A DNA stretch of 64,000 nucleotides. Source: Acetobacteraceae bacterium H6797 (GTDB lineage Bacteria > Pseudomonadota > Alphaproteobacteria > Acetobacterales > Acetobacteraceae). The position numbers and the translations under genes are program-made. This document shows, one piece after another, positions 54,799-63,875 of this stretch. Each line of letters begins with the position of its first letter. The stretch's first letter is position 1. The DNA lies in assembly GCA_015223225.1 (NCBI GenBank), contig JADFCQ010000007.1:310001-374000 (forward strand), given 5' to 3'. Below the pieces are notes generated by a model that was not told the DNA's origin, made no database searches, and saw nothing but the letters and a program-made list of their open reading frames with translations.

Positions 54799-57114
54799 AT
54801 GAACGCACCCGCCAAGCCCAGCGACCTTAAGCGCGACATGAAGCCGCATGCCTCCCATTGGGGCGTCTTCCGTGCGGGCTGGCAGGGCGAGACCATGGTG
54901 GTGGAGCCGCATCCGAACGATCCGGACCCTTCCTCGATTCTCGGCAACTTCCCCACGGCGGCGAAGCACAAGGCGCGCATCGCCCAGCCGATGGTCCGCC
55001 GCGGCTGGCTGGAAAAGGGCCCCGGCCCCGATAGCCGCCGCGGGCGCGACGAATACGTGCCCGTCTCCTGGGAAAAGGCGCTCGACCTCGTCGCCGCCGA
55101 ACTGGCGCGGGTGAAGGAGCAGCACGGGCTGGAGAGCATTTTCGGCGGCTCCTACGGCTGGTCTTCCGCCGGGCGCTTCCATCATGCGCAGAGCCAGGTG
55201 CATCGCTTCCTGAACGTGACGCTCGGGGGCTATGTCCGCTCGGTCAACAGCTACAGCGCCGGGGCCTCGGCGGTCATCATCCCGCATATCCTCGGCCCCT
55301 TCGAGCCCGTGGCCCGCTATTCCGTCACCTGGGAGCAGATCGAGCGCGAGACCGACCTGATCCTGGCCTTCGGCGGCATGGCGGTGAAGAACAGCGCGGT
55401 GGCGAGCGGTGGCATCAGCCGGCATATCGAGCGCGGCTCGATGAAGGCCGCCGCCGAGCGCGGCTGCCGATTCCTGCTGATCGGCCCGCTGCTCGATGAC
55501 CTGCCGGAGGAGGCCAAGGCCGAGTGGCTCCCCATCACCCCCGGCACCGATGTCGCGCTCATGCTCGGCATCGCGCATACGCTGGTGGCCGAGGGGCTGC
55601 ATGACCCCGCCTTCCTGCGCGACTATTGCGTCGGCTACGAGCGTTTCGAGCCCTATCTGCTCGGCAGCACCGACGGCCAGGCCAAGGATGCGGATTGGGC
55701 GGCTGCCATCTGCGGCATCCCGGCCGCCACCATTCGCGAGATCGCGCGTGCGACCAAGGGCAAGCGCGTGCTCATCACCATGGCCCATTCCCTCCAGCGC
55801 GCCGAGCATGGCGAGCAGCCGGTGTGGATGGGCGCCGTGCTGGCCGCCATGCTGGGCCAGATCGGCCTGCCGGGCGGCGGCTTTGCCTATGCGCTGGGCT
55901 CGCTCGGCCATTACGGCAAGCGCCAGGTGGCCACGCCCGTCGCGGGGCTGAACCAGGGCCGCAACAGCGTGCGCGAATTCATCCCCGTGGCGCGGATCAG
56001 CGACATGCTGCTCAAGCCCGGCGAGGCCTATGACTATAACGGCCAGAAGAAGACTTATCCGCATATCCGGCTGGTCTATTGGGCGGGCGGCAACCCCTTC
56101 CATCATCACCAGGATCTGCACCGGCTGCGCGATGCCTTCGCCACGGTCGATACCTTCATCGTGCATGAGAGCGTCTGGACCGGCACGGCCAAGCATGCCG
56201 ACATCGTCCTGCCCGCCACGCTGACCATCGAGCGCGAGGATATCGCCGGCACGCAGAGCGACACGCTGCTCGTCGCCATGCACAAGCTGACCGAGCCCTT
56301 CGGCGAGGCGCGCGACGATTATGAGATCTTCGCCGATCTCGCTGAGCGGCTCGGCAAGCGCCAAGAGTTCACCGAAGGGCGCAGCACGCGCGAATGGCTC
56401 GCCTTCCTCTATGAGAAGAGCCGAGCGGCACTCGAGGCGCGGGGCGAGCCCGCGCCTTCCTTCGAGGAATTCTGGGAGAAGGGCGAAATCCTCCTGCCCG
56501 AGCAGCCCGATACGGGCGGCGTGCTCGGCGCCTTCCGCCGTGATCCGGAAGGCAGCCCGCTGGAGACGCCGAGCGGCAAGGTCGAGATCTTCTCCGAGAC
56601 CATCGACGGCTTCGGCTATGACGATTGCCTCGGCCATCCGGCCTGGCTGCCCAAGCGCTACGTGCCCAGCGCCGAGGCGCCTCTCTGGCTGGTGGCGAAC
56701 CAGCCCGCGACTCGCCTGCACAGCCAGCTCGATTTCGGCGGCACCAGCGCGGGCTCCAAGCATCGCGGCCGCGAGGTGATGCGCATCCATCCGCAGGACG
56801 CGGCCCGGCGCGGGATCGCGGAGGGCGATATCGTCCGCCTCTTCAACGAGCGCGGCGCCTGCCTCGCCGCCGCCGCCATCAGCGAGAAGGTCATGCCCGG
56901 CGTGGTGCAGCTGCCGACCGGCGCCTGGTTCGACCCGATCGACCCGACGGAAGACAAGCCGCTCTGCGTCCATGGCAATCCGAACGTGCTGACCATCGAC
57001 GTCGGCACGTCGAAGCTCGCCCAGGGCTGCACTGGCCAGTTGGCCTCGGTGGAGGTGGAGAAATTCGTCTGCAACCTGCCGCCGATCCGCGCCTGGGACC
57101 CGCCGGGCGCCTGA
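54799..57114 (+). CDS. Molybdopterin oxidoreductase, BisC/DMSO-reductase family
   Basis: This 771-residue protein has the bis-MGD enzyme pattern without an N-terminal Fe-S motif: SHWGVFRAGWQGETMVVEPH, SYGWSSAGRFHHAQSQVHRF (with a likely Ser ligand to Mo) and WAGGNPFHHHQDLHRL. The C-terminal domain includes NQPATRLHSQLDFGGTSAG. It resembles biotin/methionine sulfoxide reductases in length. There is no Tat signal, so it may be cytoplasmic. CAGGAG precedes the ATG at 54799. Confidence 0.85.
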   Translation: MNAPAKPSDLKRDMKPHASHWGVFRAGWQGETMVVEPHPNDPDPSSILGNFPTAAKHKARIAQPMVRRGWLEKGPGPDSRRGRDEYVPVSWEKALDLVAAELARVKEQHGLESIFGGSYGWSSAGRFHHAQSQVHRFLNVTLGGYVRSVNSYSAGASAVIIPHILGPFEPVARYSVTWEQIERETDLILAFGGMAVKNSAVASGGISRHIERGSMKAAAERGCRFLLIGPLLDDLPEEAKAEWLPITPGTDVALMLGIAHTLVAEGLHDPAFLRDYCVGYERFEPYLLGSTDGQAKDADWAAAICGIPAATIREIARATKGKRVLITMAHSLQRAEHGEQPVWMGAVLAAMLGQIGLPGGGFAYALGSLGHYGKRQVATPVAGLNQGRNSVREFIPVARISDMLLKPGEAYDYNGQKKTYPHIRLVYWAGGNPFHHHQDLHRLRDAFATVDTFIVHESVWTGTAKHADIVLPATLTIEREDIAGTQSDTLLVAMHKLTEPFGEARDDYEIFADLAERLGKRQEFTEGRSTREWLAFLYEKSRAALEARGEPAPSFEEFWEKGEILLPEQPDTGGVLGAFRRDPEGSPLETPSGKVEIFSETIDGFGYDDCLGHPAWLPKRYVPSAEAPLWLVANQPATRLHSQLDFGGTSAGSKHRGREVMRIHPQDAARRGIAEGDIVRLFNERGACLAAAAISEKVMPGVVQLPTGAWFDPIDPTEDKPLCVHGNPNVLTIDVGTSKLAQGCTGQLASVEVEKFVCNLPPIRAWDPPGA

Positions 57115-57142
57115 TTGCGCGGGGCGGGGGGCGTTCGCCGCC

Positions 57143-58303
57143 CTAACCGCCCATGACGGCCAGGGTCGCGACGATGCGCTCGAAGTCGCGCAGGTTCCGG
57201 GCGCCGGATTTCTCCAGCAATAGGCGAATCTGGCGGCGGACGGTATCGGTGGCGACACCGCGCCGCGCCGCCACCTCTTCCGCCGAGGCGCCGCCCAGCA
57301 GGGCCACCCCCACCGCCGCCTCGCCGGGGCTGAGGTGGAAGATGCTGATCAGCAGAGCCTCGCTCGGCGATGCCTGCATCACCAGCTTCCGCGCGACGAT
57401 CATGGCGACGCCCGGCGCCCGGCCGCTCGGCGCCTCCTGCCCCTCCGGCGTCGCGTAACGCGCGGGCACGGGCGAGACCAGCAGGGCGATCTGCGAGCGG
57501 CCCTTTTCCGCCTCGCAACACGGGCGGAGCTGCATTGAGCCCCCCGCGCCGCCATTGACGACGCCAACCACCAGGGCCCGGAGCCGCGCGGCGTCGAGCC
57601 GGTCGCCCAGGTCCAGCCGCATGCCATCGGCCGCCATGCTGCCCTGCCGCGTCAGCCGCATCGCGCCACCGGCCTCGCCGCAGAGGCGCGTCGCCGCCAG
57701 GTTGGCGAAGCGCAGCTGCAGCGCGCCATCCACCAGGAAGGTCGCGAGCGGGGAGGCGTCGAGCGCCGCCTGATAGAGCAGCGGCTCCGCCAGCGTGTTG
57801 AAAGATTGAAAGAGCCGCAGCCCGCGCCTGAGATGCGGCAGCACGCGCTGCATCAGCCGCAGGTCCTCCGGCCCGAAATCCCCCGCCGCCTCGTTGCGGA
57901 GCACGCCGATCATCGCCGCGTCGCCCTGGCCGAAGCGCGCGGTGATGGAATGCCGGTGGCCGTAGCGGGAGGCGAAATCGGCGTAATATTCGCTGCGGAG
58001 AAATTCCTCGTCGGGCACGATGTCGCGGCCGAACTGCCCCACGCCCTCGAGCGCGAGCTGGCCCTTGGCGATGGAGCCGCGGAAGGGGTCGATCTTGTGG
58101 TAATAGCTGGCGTAGTCGGGCCAGGCTTCGTCTTCGCGCAGCGAGATATTGTCGTAGCCGCCATCGGGCCGCTTGAGGTTCAGCGACACTTTCTGGGCGC
58201 GGGCCAGATTGGCCAGCCGATCGCCGAATGTGAACCAGCTGCCTTCGCCGCTCGCCGCGTCGTAGATGGTGTCGATGATCAGGTCGAGATCGGCCCGGCT
58301 CAT
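57143..58303 (-). CDS. LuxR-family transcriptional regulator
   Basis: This protein of about 386 residues shares the architecture of the 19807 gene. It has an N-terminal sensor, LPHLRRGLRLFQSFNTLAEP, a PAS-like segment (LATFLVDGALQLRFANLAAT) and a C-terminal HTH (about 325-378). The HTH includes LSPGEAAVGVALLGGASAEE and VATDTVRRQIRLLLEKSGA. It is convergent with the molybdenum enzyme gene. The ATG at 58303 has GGAG nine bases upstream; 58330 is an alternative. Confidence 0.78.
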   Translation of the reverse strand: MSRADLDLIIDTIYDAASGEGSWFTFGDRLANLARAQKVSLNLKRPDGGYDNISLREDEAWPDYASYYHKIDPFRGSIAKGQLALEGVGQFGRDIVPDEEFLRSEYYADFASRYGHRHSITARFGQGDAAMIGVLRNEAAGDFGPEDLRLMQRVLPHLRRGLRLFQSFNTLAEPLLYQAALDASPLATFLVDGALQLRFANLAATRLCGEAGGAMRLTRQGSMAADGMRLDLGDRLDAARLRALVVGVVNGGAGGSMQLRPCCEAEKGRSQIALLVSPVPARYATPEGQEAPSGRAPGVAMIVARKLVMQASPSEALLISIFHLSPGEAAVGVALLGGASAEEVAARRGVATDTVRRQIRLLLEKSGARNLRDFERIVATLAVMGG

Positions 58304-58336
58304 TCGCGAAGACTCCGCCTGGCTCCCCATGCCGCC

Positions 58337-58370
58337 GTGCGGCGTTGATAAGACACCGCGGTGCGGCGTT
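58337..58370. repeat. Direct repeat upstream of the LuxR-type gene
   Basis: Two identical GTGCGGCGTT copies (58337-58346 and 58361-58370) are 24 bases apart, about two helical turns, just before the regulator start. They could be an operator for autoregulation. No direct proof. Confidence 0.4.
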
Positions 58371-58542
58371 AACGATGCCGCGACGCGGCCTTTGTTCGGT
58401 GCCGCAGAGCGACGGCGGGGCCATACGTTATGGCCTGCCGGCCCTAACGCCCGGCGCCATTCTTGGCCCTCTGACCCTATCTAGTCGTTTCGCAAAGCCA
58501 TGTTCAAGCTGTAGAGCCGCCGGGCTGTGCGGGCCCGGCGCG

Positions 58543-59292
58543 TCAGACGTGCTGGCCGCCGTTGATGTGGATCTCGGTACCGTTCACGTAGGAGGAGGCG
58601 GGCGAGCAGAGGAAATGGATGGTCTCGGCCACTTCCATCGGGTCGCCCAGCCGGCCCATCGGCACTTCCTGCCGCACCAGCTCATCGGTGCCGGGCGAGA
58701 GGATGGAGGTGTCGATCTCGCCCGGGGCGATGGCATTGGCGCGGATGCCGCGCCCGCCGAATTCATGCGCGAATTCCCGCGTGAGCGCCGCCAGCGCCGC
58801 CTTGGAACAGGCATAGGCCACGCCCGCGAAGGGATGCACCCGCACGCCCGCGATGGAGGTGACGTTCACGATGGAGCCCTGGCCCGCCTCGAGTTCCGGC
58901 AGCAGCGCGCGCACGAGGAGCGAGGTGGAGACGAGATTGACGTTCAGCACCTGCGTCCAGACGGCCGCATCGCTCTGGGCCACGCCGAGGCGGCTGCGAT
59001 CCGGCCCCTTGGGCGAGATGCCGGCATTGTTCACCAGGGCGTGGAGCTTGCCATTCGGCAGCCGGCGGCGCACCTCGGCGGCGAGTTCGTCGATCTTGCC
59101 GATATCGGCGAGGTCGGCCTGGATATGCGCCATGCGCGCCGCGGGCCAGGCGCATCGCTCGTCGAAAGGCTGGCGCGAGACGGTCAGCACGCGCCAGCCG
59201 CGCGACTGGAAAAGCTTCACCGTGGCATGGCCGATGCCACGGCTCGCCCCGGTCAGCAGCATCACCCGCTGTTCTTGATCGCCCGACATCAT
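58543..59292 (-). CDS. Short-chain dehydrogenase/reductase
   Basis: This 249-residue SDR has the cofactor motif LLTGASRGIGHA, the NNAG motif in LVNNAGISPKG and the catalytic Tyr-Lys pair in YACSKAALAALTREFAHEF. A Ser precedes it in VNVTSIAG. ANAIAPGEIDTS follows the family order. The ending YVNGTEIHINGGQHV is typical. Arg residues after the first glycine motif (TVSRQPF) suggest NADP(H). The substrate is unknown. An ATG at 59289 is an equal start. Confidence 0.88.
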   Translation of the reverse strand: MMSGDQEQRVMLLTGASRGIGHATVKLFQSRGWRVLTVSRQPFDERCAWPAARMAHIQADLADIGKIDELAAEVRRRLPNGKLHALVNNAGISPKGPDRSRLGVAQSDAAVWTQVLNVNLVSTSLLVRALLPELEAGQGSIVNVTSIAGVRVHPFAGVAYACSKAALAALTREFAHEFGGRGIRANAIAPGEIDTSILSPGTDELVRQEVPMGRLGDPMEVAETIHFLCSPASSYVNGTEIHINGGQHV

Positions 59293-59402
59293 TGAGCCCC
59301 TGCGAAATCCCTTGGCCGCTGCCTACTGCGGAACCGGGCCGGCGCCAACCATTTGCCGCGATCGCTGAGTGACCGTTCCGCCATCGCGCAAACCCCTGAT
59401 GG

Positions 59403-60152
59403 CTAACGTTCGGGCGGCGGCACGGTATCGAAGGCCGGCAGCCAGCCCACCCTTTGCAGGCTGAGCGTCGCGAGCCAGCAGAGCAGGGCCCAGGCGCCGC
59501 CGAGGCACCAGCCGGCGAGCACGTCGGTCGGCCAATGCACGCCCAGATAGACGCGGCTCGCCCCGATCAGCAGCGTGGTCAGCAGGGCCAGCGAGAGGAT
59601 GTAGATCTTCACCCGCCAGCGCGGCTGCACCCTTGCGAGCAGCGCGCCGAGGGTGAGGTAGGTGATGGCCGAGAGCATCGCATGCCCGCTGGGGAAGCTC
59701 GCGGTATAGACCTCGACGGCATGAGGCACGAGATCGGGCCGCGAGCGGCTGATGATCATCTTGAGCCCGAGGCTCAGCAGCGTGCCGCCGCCCACCGAGA
59801 CCAGCACCAGCAGCGCCGCCGCCTTCTGCCGCAGCAGCAGGAAATAGCCCGCCACGCCGAGGGTGATGGCCGTCAGGATCGCATTGCCCCCGAGCCCCGT
59901 GACGTCGCGGGCGATCTCCTCCAGCCAGCGCGGGCCGATGGGGTCGGAGGGGTCGGCCGGGTTGCGCAGGGCCAGGAGAAGGGCGCGGTCGAAGCCGAGG
60001 GTCTCGCCCTCCAGCACCTCGCCCGCGAGGCCGATCGCCGCCAGCACCAGGGCGGCGGCCGAGCCCCAGCCGGTCAGGGCCATGAATTCCGCTCGCGTCA
60101 GCCAGCGGATCTGGCGGGAGGCGAGGCGCCGCGTCCAGTCGCCGAGGCCCAT
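59403..60152 (-). CDS. PAP2-family membrane phosphatase
   Basis: This 249-residue lipid phosphatase-like protein has all three PAP2 motifs: KMIISRSRPDL, SFPSGHAM and SRVYLGVHWPTDVLAG. Several membrane segments surround them. It may remove phosphate from undecaprenyl pyrophosphate or phosphatidic acid. Its ATG overlaps the IclR stop by one base, so the two genes are one transcript. Confidence 0.87.
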   Translation of the reverse strand: MGLGDWTRRLASRQIRWLTRAEFMALTGWGSAAALVLAAIGLAGEVLEGETLGFDRALLLALRNPADPSDPIGPRWLEEIARDVTGLGGNAILTAITLGVAGYFLLLRQKAAALLVLVSVGGGTLLSLGLKMIISRSRPDLVPHAVEVYTASFPSGHAMLSAITYLTLGALLARVQPRWRVKIYILSLALLTTLLIGASRVYLGVHWPTDVLAGWCLGGAWALLCWLATLSLQRVGWLPAFDTVPPPER

Positions 60153-60964
60153 CAGGTCTGCTCCTGCCAGCCGAGGCGGCGCGAGATTTCCAGCGCGTCG
60201 CGCTTCAGCCGCCGGGCGAGTTCGGCCTGCCGCGCCTCGTCGAAACGGTGGCGGGGGATGGAGAGGGTCAGCGACGCGGCCGCATGGCCCGCGGCGTCGC
60301 GGATCAGCGTCGCGATGCCGCAGGCTCCGGCCATATGCTCCTCTACATTCACCGCATAGCCCCGCTGCCGCGCCGCCTGGAGTTCCGGCAGCAGGGCCTC
60401 GCGGCTGGTGCGGGTGCTTTCCGTCTCGGCATGGAGGGGGTGGGCGAGGAAGGCCTCGAGTTCCGCCTCGGGCAGATGGGCGAGCAGGATCTTGCCCGCC
60501 GCCGTCGCATGGGCCGGGAGCCGGCCGCCCGCGCGGATCACCTGGCCGATGGGGCGCGAGCCCTGGGTCTGCTCCACCATCACCACCTCGGCGCCGGTCC
60601 AGAGGCCGAGGCTGGCCGTCTCGCCCAGGTCGAGCGCCAGGTGGCTGAGCACCGGCCGGGCCGCCTTCACCACCTCCATCTGCGCGAGGAAGGGGCTGAC
60701 GAGGCTGATGAGGCCGATGCCGATGTTGAAGCGCCCGGTCTCGGGGCTGCGGGCCACGAAACCCGCGCTTTCCAGCGTCGCGAGCAGGCGCGAGGCCGTG
60801 CTCTTATGCACCCCGATCCGCCGGGCGATCTCGTTCACGCCGAGTTCCTCCTCCTGCGTGCCGATGCATTGGAGAGCGAGGATGGCATGCATGACCGCCG
60901 TGATCTCGCTGCCCGAACGTGCCGGCGGGGGCGTGGTTTCGGCCTCGGGATCGGAATCGGGCAT
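60152..60964 (-). CDS. IclR-family transcriptional regulator
   Basis: This 270-residue regulator has an N-terminal winged helix (LGVNEIARRIGVHKSTASRL). The C-terminal effector domain has LGLWTGAEVVMVEQTQGSRP and LPAHATAAGKILLAHLP, the IclR signature. The C-terminal GYAVNVEEHMAGACGIAT is also typical. It usually responds to aromatic or small organic acids. It is co-transcribed with the PAP2 gene. Confidence 0.88.
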   Translation of the reverse strand: MPDSDPEAETTPPPARSGSEITAVMHAILALQCIGTQEEELGVNEIARRIGVHKSTASRLLATLESAGFVARSPETGRFNIGIGLISLVSPFLAQMEVVKAARPVLSHLALDLGETASLGLWTGAEVVMVEQTQGSRPIGQVIRAGGRLPAHATAAGKILLAHLPEAELEAFLAHPLHAETESTRTSREALLPELQAARQRGYAVNVEEHMAGACGIATLIRDAAGHAAASLTLSIPRHRFDEARQAELARRLKRDALEISRRLGWQEQT

Positions 60965-61083
60965 GAGGGCTCCTGGCCTTTCTGGCGCGGCTTGTCAGGA
61001 GCCAGCTTGCAGTCACGTTGCGCATATCGCAACGATAGGTCTGATTCGGCAACGATATGCCTGCCCCTCCTTTTCCGGAGGGC

Positions 61084-61647
61084 TCAGTGGGGCAGCAGAC
61101 CCGCCGCCCGATAATCCTCCATGAGCCGGTCATAGAGCGCCAGATCGGCGCGGCTGCGGGCGATCAGCTGGGCACCGGCGACGGCGGCGTAGATAGCCCG
61201 CGCCCGGCCCTCTGCCTCGCTCTCCGCCACCACCCCCGCCGCGCCGAGCAGCCGGGCGAGCCAGGCGATGTTCACATCGGCGAAGGTGCGGACCTCCTGC
61301 TTCACCGGCTCGGGCAGGTCATCGTATTCGGCCGCCATGAAGGAGCAGAGGCACATGCGATTGCCGCTCGCCAGCGCCTTGCGGAATACTTCGGGGTATC
61401 GCCGCAGGCAGGCAAGAGGGTCGGGCGTCTCCGCCGCCATGGCGTCGAGCTGGGCCGCGGTATCTTCCCAGTAGCGCCGGGCCACGGCCGCGCCGAGATC
61501 GGCCTTGCTGGGGAAGTGGTAGTAGAGGCTCGCGCTTTTGATGCCGACGCTCGCGGCCAGGTCGCGGAAATTCAGCCCGCCATAGCCATGGGCCTGCGCC
61601 ATGCTCCGCGCCGCCGCCAGGATTGCCTCTTTCGCATTCGCACTCAT
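61084..61647 (-). CDS. TetR-family transcriptional regulator
   Basis: This 187-residue repressor has an N-terminal HTH (GYGGLNFRDLAASVGIKSAS then LYYHFPSKADLGAAVARRYW). The helical ligand domain follows. It is divergent from the GST gene, and two similar operator-like sequences lie between them. It probably represses both. Confidence 0.87.
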   Translation of the reverse strand: MSANAKEAILAAARSMAQAHGYGGLNFRDLAASVGIKSASLYYHFPSKADLGAAVARRYWEDTAAQLDAMAAETPDPLACLRRYPEVFRKALASGNRMCLCSFMAAEYDDLPEPVKQEVRTFADVNIAWLARLLGAAGVVAESEAEGRARAIYAAVAGAQLIARSRADLALYDRLMEDYRAAGLLPH

Positions 61648-61670
61648 CGCGGGTTCTCACGCTCTCTTGC

Positions 61671-61688
61671 CTACCAAGTGATAGATAG
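61671..61688. promoter_or_regulatory. Operator-like site, TetR side
   Basis: The sequence CTACCAAGTGATAGATAG resembles the better palindrome at 61723-61744 and lies 24 bases before the TetR start. It is probably a second TetR binding site. Confidence 0.5.
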
Positions 61689-61722
61689 CTGTTGACGGCC
61701 CGGATCGTAACCCCTAGTCATT

Positions 61723-61744
61723 ATCTACCAACTGATAGGTAGAT
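61723..61744. promoter_or_regulatory. Palindromic TetR operator before the GST gene
   Basis: ATCTACC-N8-GGTAGAT is a perfect inverted repeat five bases before the GST ATG. A TTGACG at 61692-61697 may be the -35 box of the GST promoter, so bound repressor would block transcription. Confidence 0.65.
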
Positions 61745-61748
61745 AGAG

Positions 61749-62408
61749 ATGATGAAGATCTATGACTGGCCTACCGGCCCCTATCCCGCGCGCGTCCGCA
61801 TCGCCCTGGCCGAAAAGGGCATGCGGGCGGCGGTGCGCTTCGTGTCGGTCGATCTCTGGAAAGGGGAGCATAAGAAGCCGGAATTCCTCGCCAAAAACTA
61901 TTCCGGCACCCTCCCGGTGCTGGAACTGGAGGACGGCACTTTCATCGGCGAATGCACCGCCATCACCGAATATCTCGATGCGCTCGACGGCGCGCCGACC
62001 CTCACCGGCCGCACGGCGCGGGAGAAGGGCGTGATCCACATGATGAGCAAGCGGGCCGAGCTGGAAGTGCTGGATGCCGTCAGCGTCTATTTCCATCACG
62101 CCACGCCCGGCCTCGGCCCGGATGTCGAGCTTTACCAGAATCCCGAATGGGGGTTCCGCCAGCGGGACAAGGCGCTGCGGGGGATGCACTACTTCAATAG
62201 CATCCTGGAAAAGCGGCCCTTCATCGCGACGGATGCCTTCTCCATGGCCGATATCAGCCTCATCGGCGGGTTGATTTTCGCCGATCTGGTGAAGCTGCCC
62301 ATCCCGGAGGAATGCACGGCGCTGCGGGACTGGTGGGCGCGCATGCAGGAGCGGCCGAGCGTGAAGCATCGCGTGGCTTTCTCCGAACCGGCGCTGGCCA
62401 CCCCCTGA
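61749..62408 (+). CDS. Glutathione S-transferase family protein
   Basis: This 219-residue GST has the thioredoxin-like N-terminal domain (KIYDWPTGPYPARVRIALAE then NYSGTLPVLELEDGTFI and ECTAITEYLDAL). A helical C-terminal domain with FSMADISLIGGLIFADLV follows. It conjugates or reduces electrophiles with glutathione. The ATG at 61749 or 61752 is equivalent. The palindromic operator overlaps its leader. Confidence 0.88.
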   Translation: MMKIYDWPTGPYPARVRIALAEKGMRAAVRFVSVDLWKGEHKKPEFLAKNYSGTLPVLELEDGTFIGECTAITEYLDALDGAPTLTGRTAREKGVIHMMSKRAELEVLDAVSVYFHHATPGLGPDVELYQNPEWGFRQRDKALRGMHYFNSILEKRPFIATDAFSMADISLIGGLIFADLVKLPIPEECTALRDWWARMQERPSVKHRVAFSEPALATP

Positions 62409-62489
62409 ACGTGGACCTCGCAGCCGCCATCGGCTAGCACTGCAAGCCTGCCCGCCGCTTTGCGGGCCGGTTTCGGAGGCTAGGGGCGG

Positions 62490-63875
62490 ATGAGCGCGGC
62501 ACGTCGGTTTTTCGGTACGGATGGTATTCGCGGCGTGGCCAACAAGGCGCCTATGGACGCGGCCACGGCCTTGCGCCTCGGCCAGGCCGCCGGGCGTTAC
62601 TTCAACCGCGGCACCCATCGCCACCGGGTGGTCATCGGCAAGGATACGCGCCTCTCGGGCTATATGCTGGAGCCCGCGCTGACCGCCGGCTTCATCGGCG
62701 CTGGCATGGATGTGGTGATCGTCGGGCCCATGCCCACACCCGCCATCGCCATGCTCACCCGCAGCCTGCGCGCGGATCTGGGCGTGATGATCTCGGCCAG
62801 CCACAACCCTTATGAGGATAACGGCATCAAGCTCTTCGGCCCGGATGGGCTGAAGCTCTCCGATGCGCAGGAATCCGAGATCGAGGCGCTCATGATGGGC
62901 GATCTCGCCGCCGCCCTCGTCGGCCCCGCCCGGCTCGGCCGCGCGAGCCGGCTGGAGGATGCGCCGGGCCGCTATATCGAACATGCCAAGGCGAGCTTCC
63001 CGCGCGGCCTCACGCTCGAGGGCCTGCGCATCATCGTCGATTGCGCCAATGGCGCGGCCTATCGCGCGGCACCGACCGTGCTGTGGGAACTGGGCGCCGA
63101 GGTGATCTCGGTGGGCGTGACGCCCGATGGGTTCAACATCAACAAGGATTGCGGCTCCACCGCCCCCGGCCGTCTGGCCGAGATGGTACGCGAGCGCCGG
63201 GCCGATCTGGGCATCGCGCTGGATGGCGATGCCGACCGCCTCGTCCTGGCCGATGAGAAGGGCCAGATCATCGATGGCGACCAGATTCTGGCCCTGATCG
63301 GCCAGAACTGGCACCGCGCCGGCCGGCTCAAGGGCGATGGCGTGGTGGCGACCGTCATGTCCAATCTCGGGCTCGAGCGTTTCTTCGAGAAGCAGAAGCT
63401 CGCGCTCCACCGCACGAAGGTCGGCGATCGCTATGTCGGCGAGCGGATGCGCGAGAATGGCTGCAACGTCGGTGGCGAACAGTCGGGCCACATGATCCTC
63501 ACGGATTTCGGCACGACCGGCGACGGGCTGGTGGCGGCGCTGCAGGTGCTCGCGGCCCTGGTGGAGGAGGAGCGCCCGGCCAGCGAGGTCTGCCACCGCT
63601 TCGACCCGCTGCCGCAGAAGCTCGTCAATGTCCGCTACCAGGGGCGTTCGCCCCTGGCCGATGCCCAGGTGAAGGAGGCGATCGAGGCGGCCGAGAAGAA
63701 GCTCGGCGGTGGCGGCCGCGTGCTGATCCGCCCCAGCGGCACCGAGCCCGTCATCCGCGTCATGGCCGAGGCCGAGAGCGAGGCGCAGGTGGATGAGACG
63801 GTCGATGGCCTGGCCGAACTGATCCGCGCCCGTGCGGCCGCCCTCAGCGCCAGCCGGAAGGAGGATGCCGCATGA
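62490..63875 (+). CDS. glmM: Phosphoglucosamine mutase GlmM
   Basis: This 461-residue enzyme converts glucosamine-6-phosphate to glucosamine-1-phosphate for peptidoglycan and lipopolysaccharide. [16 protein letters not shown] and the catalytic Ser104 in [13 protein letters not shown] are visible. The metal loop is [10 protein letters not shown] and the sugar loop is GGEQSGHMI. The C-terminal [14 protein letters not shown] binds phosphate. Its stop overlaps the thiD ATG by four bases. Confidence 0.96.
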   Translation: MSAARRFFGTDGIRGVANKAPMDAATALRLGQAAGRYFNRGTHRHRVVIGKDTRLSGYMLEPALTAGFIGAGMDVVIVGPMPTPAIAMLTRSLRADLGVMISASHNPYEDNGIKLFGPDGLKLSDAQESEIEALMMGDLAAALVGPARLGRASRLEDAPGRYIEHAKASFPRGLTLEGLRIIVDCANGAAYRAAPTVLWELGAEVISVGVTPDGFNINKDCGSTAPGRLAEMVRERRADLGIALDGDADRLVLADEKGQIIDGDQILALIGQNWHRAGRLKGDGVVATVMSNLGLERFFEKQKLALHRTKVGDRYVGERMRENGCNVGGEQSGHMILTDFGTTGDGLVAALQVLAALVEEERPASEVCHRFDPLPQKLVNVRYQGRSPLADAQVKEAIEAAEKKLGGGGRVLIRPSGTEPVIRVMAEAESEAQVDETVDGLAELIRARAAALSASRKEDAA

